Shown piece after piece: positions 53,815 through 62,842 of a stretch of DNA of 64,000 nt. The translations under genes were made by a program, and so were the position numbers. This DNA comes from Magnetovibrio sp. PR-2 (GTDB lineage: Bacteria; Pseudomonadota; Alphaproteobacteria; Rhodospirillales; Magnetovibrionaceae). The number at the start of each line of letters is the position of its first letter. The stretch's first letter is position 1. The stretch covers positions 1 to 64,000 of the forward strand of contig NZ_JBAHUR010000018.1 of the NCBI RefSeq assembly GCF_036689815.1. Reading direction: 5' to 3'. The notes beneath the pieces were generated by a model. The model made no database searches, had not been told where the DNA came from, and saw only the letters and a program-made list of their open reading frames with translations.

Positions 53815-56493
53815 TTGCTCATACGCTCTCGAATTGTCTCCTTCCTCGTTGTAGTTAGCCTTCTGATATTCGCCGGAGGCCAAAGTTTGGCGGCAGAACG
53901 CGTGGTCCTTCAGCTGCGCTGGGATCATCAGTTTCAATTCGCCGGGTATTACGCAGCCCTATGGCAGGGCTATTACAAGGATGCGGGCTTGGACGTTGAA
54001 ATCCGCTCTGCGTTCGAAACCGGCGCACGCGTGAACGCCCTTGAAGAGGTCTCTGCAGGCCGTGCGCATTTTGGTATCGGTGCCGCCGATGTCTTGCTCG
54101 CCCGTGAAAACGGGGCGGACTTATCGGTCATTGCGTCTTACTTCCAACACAGCCCCGTTGAAGTGTTTGTCAAAAGAAACGCAGGCATTCGCGGCCCCAG
54201 TGATTTGGTGGACAAGAAACTGGCATCAGGTGTTGACCCACTGATCGACGTTGAAGTTGATGCGATGTTGCGCATTGAAGGCGTTGCCCCATCAAGCATA
54301 AAACGTGTAGAGCTTTCCGCCGATCGTTCAGCCCACGATTATCTCAATGAACTGGAAAACGGCAGTATCGATGCACTGCCGGTCTATGCCTTATCATCCT
54401 TGTGGGCGGCAAGACAGTCCGGGCTAGACTTTATGCGCTTGCATCCTTCGGCCTATGGGGCCGATTTTTATGGGGATTCCTTGGTGGTTGAAACCACTTG
54501 GGCCAAAGATAATTTGCAAGCCGTCGATGCGTTTGTAAAAGCCACAAATCAAGGCTGGGAATACGCCCTTCAAAATAAAAGCGAACTCATTGAACACATC
54601 TCGACCAAACTTAAACGCCACCTTCCTCTTGAAGACGCCGAGACTTACAACCGATTTTTGGCAAAAGAAATCTCTGCCATCATGTTGTTTCCCACCATCC
54701 AGGCCGGAAATGTCAATCCACAGCGGTGGGAACGCATTGGTCATACGCTGTGGCAAAATGGGTTGCTGAAAGAGGCACCGAAACACACAGAGTTTGTCAT
54801 TTCGGCCCATGAAGCCCTTGAAGAGCAATTCCATAGGTCCGCAAGCGTTGTTGTCGGCCTTTTGTTGACGATCATGGTGTTCGGCGTTGGCTACATATAT
54901 TGGTGGCGCCATGTGCGCATCAAGGATGTCCAATTTCGTGAACTGTTTGAAAACATGCACAATGGGGTTGCTGTCTACCGCGCGGTTGATGGGGGCAAAG
55001 ACTTTGTGTTCACCAATTTTAACAAAGGTGGCGAGCGCATTGAAAACGTTTCACGCGATCAGCTTATTGGCAAACGCGTGACCGAGGTGTTCCCCGGTGT
55101 GGAAGACTTTGGGTTGTTGGATGTATTTGAACGGGTTTGGCGGACCGGAAAACCGGAACACTTTCCGCTCGGCTTTTATGACGATGAGCGCATTTCGGGT
55201 TGGCGGGAAAATTATATTTATAAACTGCCCAATGGCGAGCTGGTTGCGGTCTATGAAGATGCCACAGCGCGCAAACAAGCCGAGCAAGAATTGGAGCTGA
55301 TGAACAAAGAGCTCGAACAGCGCATCGAAACCCGCACCGCCGATCTCAAAGATGAAATTGCACGGCATAAGGATACGCTTGAACAGTTGCGCCTGTTCTC
55401 GCGCGCTGTTGAACAAAGCCCCAACATGATCTTCATCACAAACTTGAACGGCATTATCCAATACACAAACCCCAAGTTTACAGAGCTGACGGGATACGGC
55501 GCTGCCGAAGCTTTGGGCCAAAAACCCAGCCTCATCAAATCTGGGGATACGCCCATAGACGTGTATCAAGAGCTCTGGCAAACCATTATGTCTGGCCGAG
55601 AATGGCGCGGCGAAATTAAAGACCGGCGCAAAAACGGGAAAATTTTTTGGGCGGCGATTTCGATTTCACCCGTGCGCGACAACGACGACGAAATCACGCA
55701 CTTTGTCGCCATGCACGAAGACATTACCCATCGTCGAGTTGCCGAGGAGAAAATCCGCACGGCCATGGAACATGCTCATGTCGCAAACCGGGCGAAATCG
55801 GAATTGCTGGCGAACATGAGCCACGAGTTGCGCACCCCCTTGAATGCCATCATCGGCTTTTCCAATACAATCCGCGATGAGGTCTTTGGCCCCATTGAAA
55901 ATGAAAAGTATCCGGAATACGCAGGGGATATCTTGCGGTCTGGCGAGCACCTTTTGGACTTGATCAACGATATCTTGGACGTGTCCGCCATCGAAGCGGG
56001 CAAGTTGTCGCTTCACGAAGAGGTCATTTCTGTCCAAGACGCCATCGATTCATCCGTTCGCTTGGTCCGCCCACGCGCAGACAAAGAACGTGTGAAACTG
56101 GTGCGTGATGAAACGCTGGATTTGCCTATGCTGAAAGCGGACATGCGCCGACTGAAACAAATTTTGATCAACTTGTTGAGCAATGCGGTGAAATTTACCC
56201 CCGATGGTGGCGAGGTCATTATATCCGCAGGCTTGTCTGAAAATGATGAGGTTCAAATCTTGGTCAAGGACACAGGCGTTGGCATGACGCCCGAGGAATT
56301 GATGAAAGCCAAGAGCCAATTCGGCCAAGCGGATTCCGGTCTTGACCGCAAACACGAAGGCACCGGTCTGGGTTTGCCGTTGACCATGAACTTGGTGGAG
56401 CTCCATGGCGGACAATTCGACATTGTCAGCGCCAAGGGCGAAGGCACATCCATCACGATGACCTTCCCCGCCGAACGGACTTCGCGCGTTTGA
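53815..56493 (+). CDS. Histidine kinase with NMT1/THI5-like periplasmic sensor and two PAS domains
   Basis: An 892-residue membrane kinase. A signal sequence ending SLAAE precedes a periplasmic domain (about 30-330) of the NMT1/THI5-like binding-protein class: LQLRWDHQFQFAGYYAALWQ, then FGIGAADVLLARENG and WAKDNLQAVDAFVKATNQGW. A span near 346-365 is followed by PAS (FRELFENMHNGVAVYR), a coiled coil (MNKELEQRIETRTADLKDE) and a second PAS with PAC (QSPNMIFITNLNGIIQYTNP). His670 in MSHELRTPLNAIIGF is the acceptor; ATPase boxes are NLLSNAVKFTPDGG, DTGVGM and GTGLGLPL. Start TTG 53815; an in-frame TGA 25 bases upstream limits alternatives. No response regulator is adjacent. The ligand could be a pyrimidine or thiamine precursor by homology to the fold only. 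Confidence 0.88.
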   Translation: MLIRSRIVSFLVVVSLLIFAGGQSLAAERVVLQLRWDHQFQFAGYYAALWQGYYKDAGLDVEIRSAFETGARVNALEEVSAGRAHFGIGAADVLLARENGADLSVIASYFQHSPVEVFVKRNAGIRGPSDLVDKKLASGVDPLIDVEVDAMLRIEGVAPSSIKRVELSADRSAHDYLNELENGSIDALPVYALSSLWAARQSGLDFMRLHPSAYGADFYGDSLVVETTWAKDNLQAVDAFVKATNQGWEYALQNKSELIEHISTKLKRHLPLEDAETYNRFLAKEISAIMLFPTIQAGNVNPQRWERIGHTLWQNGLLKEAPKHTEFVISAHEALEEQFHRSASVVVGLLLTIMVFGVGYIYWWRHVRIKDVQFRELFENMHNGVAVYRAVDGGKDFVFTNFNKGGERIENVSRDQLIGKRVTEVFPGVEDFGLLDVFERVWRTGKPEHFPLGFYDDERISGWRENYIYKLPNGELVAVYEDATARKQAEQELELMNKELEQRIETRTADLKDEIARHKDTLEQLRLFSRAVEQSPNMIFITNLNGIIQYTNPKFTELTGYGAAEALGQKPSLIKSGDTPIDVYQELWQTIMSGREWRGEIKDRRKNGKIFWAAISISPVRDNDDEITHFVAMHEDITHRRVAEEKIRTAMEHAHVANRAKSELLANMSHELRTPLNAIIGFSNTIRDEVFGPIENEKYPEYAGDILRSGEHLLDLINDILDVSAIEAGKLSLHEEVISVQDAIDSSVRLVRPRADKERVKLVRDETLDLPMLKADMRRLKQILINLLSNAVKFTPDGGEVIISAGLSENDEVQILVKDTGVGMTPEELMKAKSQFGQADSGLDRKHEGTGLGLPLTMNLVELHGGQFDIVSAKGEGTSITMTFPAERTSRV

Positions 56494-56549
56494 GCGTCGC
56501 GCCTGAGGTTTGGTAAATGCCGGGCGAAATAAGGATATAGACCTCACGC

Positions 56550-56656
56550 TGTCATTCCCGCGAAAGTGGGAAGATGGAGTCACGCTTGAAGCTAGGGCGC
56601 TTTGAAAGTTGTGCCTGACAGCCCCTGGACCCCAGATCAAGTCCGGGGTGACGGTT
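56550..56656. repeat. Intergenic palindromic repeat, GTCATTCCCGCG type (copy 2)
   Basis: A diverged copy of the element at 45160-45246: GTCATTCCCGCGAAAGTGGGAA at the left and GGACCCCAGATCAAGTCCGGGGTGAC at the right, followed by a T-run. Between the convergent kinase and DUF1015 genes it can also act as a terminator for both directions. Confidence 0.75.
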
Positions 56657-56679
56657 TTTTATTGATCAATGTTCTGCGG

Positions 56680-57921
56680 TTAATCCAAAACCAACGACAC
56701 CAACCCATCCGCCAGTTTCGGTTCGAACCACGTGGATTTTGGCGGCATGATTTTGTTGGCGTCGGCGACGGCCATGAGGTCGGCTAGGCTGGTGGGGTAC
56801 ATGGAAAAGGCGCAGGCCCACTCGCCGCTTTCGACGCGTTTTTCCAGACCTTCCAGGCCTCGCGCACCGCCGACGAAGTCGATGCGGGCGTCCGTGCGGG
56901 GGTCGCCGATGCCCAACAGGGGTGCCAAGATATGATCGGTGAGCAAGCTGACGTCCAGGCGGTCCACCGGGTCGGCGTTTGCGGCGGGTGGGTTTTTCAG
57001 GGCCAGCTTAAACCAGCGGCCATCCACATATAGGCCGAAGGTGGCCGGGCCTTTGGGGCCGACGGGTGTGTCCGATGCGGTGATGTCAAAGGCGTCTTCA
57101 AGTTTGGTGAGGAACGCCGCCGTGTCCAATCCGTTTAAGTCTTTGACCACACGGTTGTAGTCCAAGATCATCACTTCGTCGTCGGGGAAACTGACGGTGA
57201 GGAAACTCTCATACGAGGCGTCCGGGTCGGCGTTGTCGGTGCGACGGTTGGCGGCAACACGCAGGGCAGCCGCGCTGCGGTGGTGGCCGTCGGCAACATA
57301 GAGCGCGTCCATTTGCGTGAAGATGTCTAAGATGCGGGCCACGGTGTCTTCATCGCCCACCCCCCAAACTTGGTGCACAACGCCGTCGCCGTGCTGGGCT
57401 TCCAACAAAGGCGCGCCCGCCGTGACGTCGGCATAAATCGCGGCTAAGTCCGCGTTGGCGCGATAGGTCAAAAACACCGGACCGGTTTGCGCGTTCACCG
57501 CTTCGATTTGATTGACCCGGTCGTCTTCTTTGGTGGGGCGGGTGAGCTCATGCTTTTTGATGCGGTTTTCTTCATAGGCCTTCACACTGGCGCCGCCGAC
57601 GATGCCGGTTTGCACATGCGCGCCCATGGTCGCGCGGTAGACGTAATAGTGCGGTGTGTCTTCGCGCACCAGAAGGCCTGCATTGATCATCTTTTTCAGG
57701 TTTTCGCCCGCCTTGGCGTAAACAGCTGCGCTGTAGGGATCGGTGTCTTCGCTCAAATCGATTTCTGCACGCGACACATGCAAGAAGCTCCAGGGCTTGC
57801 CATCGGCCATTTCACGGGCTTCTTGCGTGTTCATCACATCATAAGGTGGCGCGACGATTTCGGCTTCGCGGCCTTCGGCGGGACGCAGAGCACGGAAAGG
57901 TTTGAGCAAAGAATCGGTCAT
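56680..57921 (-). CDS. DUF1015 family protein
   Basis: A 413-residue protein with the DUF1015 signatures FRALRPAEGREAEIVAPPYDV at the start, VSRAEID, YVADGHHRSAAAL and FPDDEVMILDYNRVVKDL. The HHRS motif and conserved acids suggest a hydrolase or kinase-like active site, but no function is firmly established for the family. The gene lies between two repeat-rich spaces and the GST gene is 39 bases upstream on the same strand, perhaps co-transcribed. Confidence 0.88.
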   Translation of the reverse strand: MTDSLLKPFRALRPAEGREAEIVAPPYDVMNTQEAREMADGKPWSFLHVSRAEIDLSEDTDPYSAAVYAKAGENLKKMINAGLLVREDTPHYYVYRATMGAHVQTGIVGGASVKAYEENRIKKHELTRPTKEDDRVNQIEAVNAQTGPVFLTYRANADLAAIYADVTAGAPLLEAQHGDGVVHQVWGVGDEDTVARILDIFTQMDALYVADGHHRSAAALRVAANRRTDNADPDASYESFLTVSFPDDEVMILDYNRVVKDLNGLDTAAFLTKLEDAFDITASDTPVGPKGPATFGLYVDGRWFKLALKNPPAANADPVDRLDVSLLTDHILAPLLGIGDPRTDARIDFVGGARGLEGLEKRVESGEWACAFSMYPTSLADLMAVADANKIMPPKSTWFEPKLADGLVSLVLD

Positions 57922-57960
57922 CAGTATCTCCCCCTTGTGGTTGCCCGATTATACATAGGT

Positions 57961-58590
57961 TTAGGAGAGGCGGTAGCCTTCCTCCATCAATACCCGTTGC
58001 ACCACGGGACGGGTGCACATTTTGTCGAAGTGTTTTTGGCAGGCGTCGGGCAGTTTGATGTCGGTGCGCGTGGCCCAAAATTCCACATAAAACAGGGCGG
58101 CGTCGGCGATGGAGAACGCGTCGGTGACATAGCCGCTGGGGGATTGTTCAAGCTTTTGCGCCACGATGTTGAAGCCTTTTGCGATCAACTGGCGGCCTTG
58201 GGCTTCGACGACGGCGCGGTCTTGTTCGCGCGAAATGTAGCGCTCGGTCGTGAAAATGCGGGTGAAGCCTTGCATGTGGATGGTGGACACGGCGTAGCTC
58301 ATGACCTCCAACACTTCAGCCTGTTTGGTGATGTCTTCGGGCAGCAGTCCGGCCTTGGGGTGGGCCAGGGCCAGCCACCAGGCGATGGCCTGAAATTCCG
58401 ACAGCACCGTGCCGTCGTCCAGCACCAGTGCGGGGATCGTGCCTTTGGGGTTTACGGCCAAGTATTCCGGCGTATTCTGATCGCCTGCGGGCAGGCTCAA
58501 AACGTGGGCGCTGAAGAGTAAATCCAGTTCTTCGAGCAAAATATGAATGCCCGTCGAACACGATCCCGGTGTCATGTAGAAATCCATCAT
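57961..58590 (-). CDS. Glutathione S-transferase family protein
   Basis: A 209-residue GST. The N-terminal thioredoxin-like half has MTPGSCSTGIHILLEEL (a Cys/Ser catalytic region as in beta-class enzymes) and NPKGTIPALVLDDGTVLSEF, with the cis-Pro and ligand Ser/Glu. The helical C-terminal half has SIADAALFYVEFW. The natural substrate is unknown. It is divergent from the SagB-like dehydrogenase gene, sharing a 230-base region with repeated TGTCAC. Confidence 0.88.
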   Translation of the reverse strand: MMDFYMTPGSCSTGIHILLEELDLLFSAHVLSLPAGDQNTPEYLAVNPKGTIPALVLDDGTVLSEFQAIAWWLALAHPKAGLLPEDITKQAEVLEVMSYAVSTIHMQGFTRIFTTERYISREQDRAVVEAQGRQLIAKGFNIVAQKLEQSPSGYVTDAFSIADAALFYVEFWATRTDIKLPDACQKHFDKMCTRPVVQRVLMEEGYRLS

Positions 58591-58691
58591 GGGTGAGGTG
58601 CTCCGCTGTTGTCTGTGGGGATGAGAAGCAAGGGCGATGCCACTTCAAATCTATGGAAAACCGGGGAAAACCGGGCGTTTGACGGTTGCGG

Positions 58692-58728
58692 ACTTGTCAC
58701 CAATGTCACAAGTGTGTGTTAAGTGACA
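58692..58728. promoter_or_regulatory. Repeat-rich operator-like site between GST and dehydrogenase genes
   Basis: ACTTGT (58692-58697) and ACAAGT (58707-58712) are inverted repeats; TGTCAC occurs at 58695 and 58704 and its complement GTGACA at 58723. A TATATT lies at 58749-58754. The site could bind a dimeric regulator controlling both divergent genes. Confidence 0.35.
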
Positions 58729-58820
58729 GGACGGCCCGCCCAAAATCGCTATATTCTGGTCAAAATCTCTGGTGCGGGAATTGCTTGAGGATTTGAAAGT
58801 TTCATCAGCCGGGAAACACC

Positions 58821-60440
58821 ATGATCAAAACCGTTCGCCACTACCACCAAATCACCAAGCACACGACCGAGGCCTATGCGCCGTCGCCGGGGTTTTTGGA
58901 TTGGGACAGCCAGCCCGATCCGTTCCGCCGCTTTGTGGGGGCTGAACGCATCAAACTGCCTTTGGTGTCGGGTGAGGACTTGGCCGATTATGATCAGCTG
59001 TACCAATCGGGCGCCGCGCCCAGCCAGCCGTTTGATGTAAACGGCCTGGGTTTGTTTTTGGAACTGGCGCTGGGTTTAAGCGCGTGGAAAGAGGCGGGGC
59101 CCGACCGTTGGGCGTTGCGCAACAATCCGTCCAGCGGAAATCTGCACCCCACCGAAGGTTACGTGTTGGTGTGGCAAAGGTGCGAAGGCGTCACGCCGGG
59201 GCTGTATCACTACAACGCCCTTGATCATGTGTTGGAACGCCGCGCCCGGCTGGAGGAGGGTTTGGCCGAAGAGCTTTCCACGGCGCATCCCAAAACCTAT
59301 GGCGCGGTGATGCTGTCCACCATCACGTGGCGCGAAGAATGGAAGTACGGCGCGCGGGCACTGCGCTATTGCCAGTTGGATGTGGGGCACGCTTTGGGCG
59401 CACTGAGTTTTGCGGGCGGCGTGTTGGGCTGGGGTGTGTCTGTGGACGGTGCACCGGGGGACGATCTATTGGCCGCGCTGATGGGTCTGAAAGACTTTGG
59501 TGAGGCGGAGCCGGAATTGGCGGACGTTTGCGCCTTTATCGGCGATCGCCCCGAAGGCGCTTTCCCTTGGGAAGATGTCGCGCAAGCGCTCAGCGATTGG
59601 GCGGGGCAGGCCAGCGTCGCAAGCCAAGAGCGTGTGGCGTGGCCGCAAATCACCCAGGTCATTCCTAGCCTGCACAAACCGGACACAGCCGCGTTGCCGT
59701 CTTATGGGGCGCAGGAACATGTGGAGATACCCCCATCAGATGCGGGCAATGCAACAGATTTAATCCGTCAAAGACGCAGCGCCCAGCGCATGGACGCCAA
59801 AACGGGTATGACACGGGCGGACTTCGAACGTACCTTGGCGCGCACGCTGCCCCAGGGCGAAGGCGGGCCGCTGGCCGTGCTGCCCTATGCGCCTGCGATC
59901 AATCTGCTGATTTTTGTGCATGACGTGGAAGGGTATGAGCCGGGGCTTTATCTGTTGGTGCGCAACGTGGACACCTTCGACAATTTTCGCCGGGCGTGTG
60001 ATGCGCCGGATTTCAAGTGGGACAAGGTCGCAGACACAGCCTTGCCGCTTTGGGCTTTGGACGTGCCGGGGGACTATCGCAAGACCGCGTCGCAACTCAG
60101 CTGCTATCAAGGCATCGCCGGGCGCGGCGCGTTCAGTTTGGGCATGTTAGGCGCGCTGGGCGCCGCCATGGACACAGAGGGCGCGTGGGCGTGGCGCAGG
60201 CTGCATTGGGAAGCGGGGCTGATCGGCCAAGTTCTGTATCTGGAGGCCGAGGCTTCGGGCGTGCGCGGCACCGGAATCGGGTGCTTCTTCGACGATGATG
60301 TGCACCGCTTAATTGGCTTGGACACGGGCGAAGATGCGCCGTGGCAGACGCTTTATCACTTCACCGTCGGCGGGCCCATTGAAGACCAGCGCCTCAAAAC
60401 CGCACCACCGTATGCGCATTTAAACGATCGTCAAACATAA
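58821..60440 (+). CDS. SagB/ThcOx-type dehydrogenase, two nitroreductase domains
   Basis: A 539-residue FMN oxidoreductase with duplicated nitroreductase-like domains. The N-terminal half has RNNPSSGNLHPTEGYVLVWQ, typical of SagB/ThcOx, and GVTPGLYHYNALDH; the second has DLIRQRRSAQRMDAKT, then GYEPGLYLLVRN and GMLGALGAAMDTEGAW, GTGIGCFFDDDV. Related enzymes dehydrogenate azolines in thiazole/oxazole-modified peptides, but this double-domain version is often found alone without a cyclodehydratase and may do something else. No SagC/D gene is nearby. ATG 58821 is used. An intrinsic terminator lies immediately after the stop. Confidence 0.88.
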   Translation: MIKTVRHYHQITKHTTEAYAPSPGFLDWDSQPDPFRRFVGAERIKLPLVSGEDLADYDQLYQSGAAPSQPFDVNGLGLFLELALGLSAWKEAGPDRWALRNNPSSGNLHPTEGYVLVWQRCEGVTPGLYHYNALDHVLERRARLEEGLAEELSTAHPKTYGAVMLSTITWREEWKYGARALRYCQLDVGHALGALSFAGGVLGWGVSVDGAPGDDLLAALMGLKDFGEAEPELADVCAFIGDRPEGAFPWEDVAQALSDWAGQASVASQERVAWPQITQVIPSLHKPDTAALPSYGAQEHVEIPPSDAGNATDLIRQRRSAQRMDAKTGMTRADFERTLARTLPQGEGGPLAVLPYAPAINLLIFVHDVEGYEPGLYLLVRNVDTFDNFRRACDAPDFKWDKVADTALPLWALDVPGDYRKTASQLSCYQGIAGRGAFSLGMLGALGAAMDTEGAWAWRRLHWEAGLIGQVLYLEAEASGVRGTGIGCFFDDDVHRLIGLDTGEDAPWQTLYHFTVGGPIEDQRLKTAPPYAHLNDRQT

Positions 60441-60442
60441 AA

Positions 60443-60471
60443 GGGCCGCCCGGTTGGGGCAGCCCTTTAAA
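60443..60471 (+). terminator. Intrinsic terminator after the SagB-like gene
   Basis: AAAGGGC and GCCCTTT, extended internally by GCC/GGC pairing (CCGCCCGGTTGGGGCAG), form a stem-loop directly after the stop, before the convergent small gene. Confidence 0.7.
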
Positions 60472-60491
60472 TCAATGCTCGGGGGTGAGGC

Positions 60492-60668
60492 TTAGCCAGC
60501 CAAGGAGCAAGACAAATCTTCTTCGATGACGCCGGAATCGACGATTTCGATGATTTTTCCGTTTTCTTCGTTGGCCGGGCAGCCACAGGCGTAATCGCCG
60601 CTGGCTTCGTGCAGTTCAGCTTGTTTCAGGTGCCAAGCGGCAACTTTGCGGTGGTCGTCTGCTTTCAT
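60492..60668 (-). CDS. Cysteine-containing small protein, 58 residues
   Basis: An ATG at 60668 with AAGGA a few bases upstream opens a 58-codon frame ending at the TAA at 60492-60494. It begins MKADDHRKVAAWHLKQAELH, has ACGCPAN with two Cys, then an acidic stretch (EENGKIIEIVDSGVIEEDL) and ends SCSLAG. Composition and start signal look genuine. I do not recognise a family. The CGCP motif could bind metal or take part in redox. It lies convergent to the SagB-like gene and 119 bases downstream of the kinase on the same strand. Confidence 0.55.
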   Translation of the reverse strand: MKADDHRKVAAWHLKQAELHEASGDYACGCPANEENGKIIEIVDSGVIEEDLSCSLAG

Positions 60669-60787
60669 CGTCAGTCCTTCCCAAATCCATAACTAGAGTG
60701 ATTCAAAAGTAATATAGTGCAATATCGCGCTATGTTGCACTGCGGTCAATGCTTGATTGGATTGGATTTTATGATTTTTGGGGAAAA

Positions 60788-62842
60788 TCAGCGGATCCGC
60801 TTCAAGGTGAAGCAGAAGGTTGAGCCTTGACCTTCTTGGGAGTCCACATGGATTTCGCCGCTGTGGGCATCGATGATGGATTTGGAAATGCTCAGCCCCA
60901 GACCGGTGCCTGATTTTGAGCGCATATCCGACGCATCCACCTGGGTGAAGCGATCAAAGATGTCGTCGCGCAGATTGCCCGGAATGCCGGGGCCGTTGTC
61001 TTGGATTTTGACCGTGGCATAGGTGCGGGTGAGATCGATGGAGATAATGACTTCGTCCCCCGCTTCTGAGAATTTCACCGCGTTGGACAGCAAATTGGTC
61101 ATCACTTGAATGATGCGGTCGCGGTCACAGCTGACATGGGCGGACGGCAAGGTGGCGGACGTGTCCAGCTTCACATCGTGTTTGGCGGCGAATCCTACAT
61201 TGGCTTTGATGCCTTCAACGACGACGTCGGCCAGATCGATGTCTTGGAAGTGGAATTCCATCTTGCCTGATTCCAATTTTTCCAAGTCCAAGATGTCGTT
61301 GACCAGTTCGATCAAACGATCCGCATTGCGTGACGCCACGTCCAACATGTCTTGGGCTTTGTCGGACAACTGGCCCAAGGCGCCACCGCCGAGCAAGCCT
61401 AAAGTGCCCTTCACCGCCGTGAGCGGTGTGCGCAACTCGTGGCTGATGACGGCAATGAACGCGGCCTTTGAGCGGTCCAAGTGGGTGCGCTCAGAAATGT
61501 CGTGGACCACGCCCAACATGCGCAGTGGTTTGCGGTTTTTGTCGCGATAGACCTTGGCACGGCCCTGTGCGTAGCCCACGGAGCCGTCTGGACGCACGAT
61601 GCGGTGGGTGATTTTATAGGGCTCGTCACTTCTCAGCGCTTTATCGACGGCGGCTTGCACGGCTTCACGGTCGTCTTTATGGATGCATTCCATGAAGTTT
61701 TCGAATGTCGCACCGAAATCGTCGCGGGATCGCCCAAAGATGCGATAGATCTCATCCGTCCAGCTGATGGCCCCCGTCTGGATGTCCCAATCCCAAGAGC
61801 CCACATGCGCGATCTGTTGGGAATTGAGCAGGCGTTCCGTTTGTTCTTCGATTAAGGCGTCATTGCGCGCGCGCTGTTGCAAGTCGCGCCAAATCAGCCA
61901 CATGGCGACAATCCAAAACAGGGCGATGCCCAAAATTTGATACAGGGCACGGGTATGAATTTCTTCATTGAGGCCTTCTATGAATCCGTGTTCCGGCAGG
62001 ACCAAAATGGTCCACCGGGTGTGTGCCACCGGGATGGAATGTTCTACTGTTTTTAAATCGATGTCGCTCAGCAACACATTTTCACCCAACTGGTCGCGCG
62101 AGCCTTCGGCCATCATTTCGATCAAGTTGGGGCGGTCGGAATGCACCAACACGATCCGATGGCCGGGCAGTTGAAAGCGTGAAATCATACGTATGATTTC
62201 GGTTGGATAAAAACTCACAAACAAAATGGCGTCTTCGCCGGACGGCATCTTCCATAGGGTCATCATGTCGAAGTGAAAGTTGTTCGCCATGGGGTGGATG
62301 AACGGCTTATACCCTTCAGCCAAGGTCTGGGGGTCCAGCAGGTCTTCGGTGTGGTGGGTGTCCCAAAAGCTTTCGATGTCGCGCTGACACACGGGGCCGA
62401 CGAACTGGCCAAAATCGTCGGGGAACAGACCGCCGTCCGGCCCGCGCACGGTGAAGGCGAAGTGATTGGGATATTGCTTTTTCAGCAACCTTTCCAAGAT
62501 GCCCTGCGACAGGCTGCGTTCGCCGTTTTGCATAAAGTGATACAGCAGCGTGGCGTTTTGTTCAGCGAATAGGTTGAGTTGGCGGGTGCGTTCACGCACA
62601 AAGCTGCTGATTTCGGCGCTGATGGAAATGCCTGCATTTTCCATCAGGCTGGATTGATAGTCTTGTTGGATTTTGAGCGCTGAGCTCATGGACCAAATGA
62701 CAAAAAAGACACCGACAAACGCCGCCGTGCTCACCACATACGTCGAGATGTCGTGCCATGGACGAAACGCACTTGCGTGCGGGGGACGAAACGCACCTGC
62801 GTGCGGGCGCGGTCGCTTTTGATCAGGTCGGTTCGGCGACAT
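60788..62842 (-). CDS. Histidine kinase with periplasmic sensor, PAS, HisKA, HATPase
   Basis: A 684-residue kinase beginning at ATG 62842 with a Pro/Arg/His-rich cytoplasmic N-terminus that contains a duplicated PHAxAFRP. Two spans (TAAFVGVFFVIWSMSSA near 50; ILGIALFWIVAMWLIW near 310) bracket a periplasmic domain of about 245 residues. A PAS/PAC follows (SQQIAHVGSWDWDIQTGAIS), then His468 in VISHELRTPLTAVKGTLGLL and an HATPase with NLLSNAVKF, DNGPGIP and GTGLGLSISK. The HisKA region matches that of the kinase at 8880 closely (GALGxLxDKAxxM, LVNDILDLxKxESG), so the two share a recent transmitter ancestor. No response regulator is adjacent. Confidence 0.88.
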   Translation of the reverse strand: MSPNRPDQKRPRPHAGAFRPPHASAFRPWHDISTYVVSTAAFVGVFFVIWSMSSALKIQQDYQSSLMENAGISISAEISSFVRERTRQLNLFAEQNATLLYHFMQNGERSLSQGILERLLKKQYPNHFAFTVRGPDGGLFPDDFGQFVGPVCQRDIESFWDTHHTEDLLDPQTLAEGYKPFIHPMANNFHFDMMTLWKMPSGEDAILFVSFYPTEIIRMISRFQLPGHRIVLVHSDRPNLIEMMAEGSRDQLGENVLLSDIDLKTVEHSIPVAHTRWTILVLPEHGFIEGLNEEIHTRALYQILGIALFWIVAMWLIWRDLQQRARNDALIEEQTERLLNSQQIAHVGSWDWDIQTGAISWTDEIYRIFGRSRDDFGATFENFMECIHKDDREAVQAAVDKALRSDEPYKITHRIVRPDGSVGYAQGRAKVYRDKNRKPLRMLGVVHDISERTHLDRSKAAFIAVISHELRTPLTAVKGTLGLLGGGALGQLSDKAQDMLDVASRNADRLIELVNDILDLEKLESGKMEFHFQDIDLADVVVEGIKANVGFAAKHDVKLDTSATLPSAHVSCDRDRIIQVMTNLLSNAVKFSEAGDEVIISIDLTRTYATVKIQDNGPGIPGNLRDDIFDRFTQVDASDMRSKSGTGLGLSISKSIIDAHSGEIHVDSQEGQGSTFCFTLKRIR
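62760..62807. repeat. 24-base tandem repeat (two copies) in the kinase N-terminus
   Basis: 62760-62783 and 62784-62807 are two adjacent copies differing at one base. They add eight residues each (PHAGAFRP, PHASAFRP) to the cytoplasmic head of the kinase at 60788-62842 without changing frame. Confidence 0.9.
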
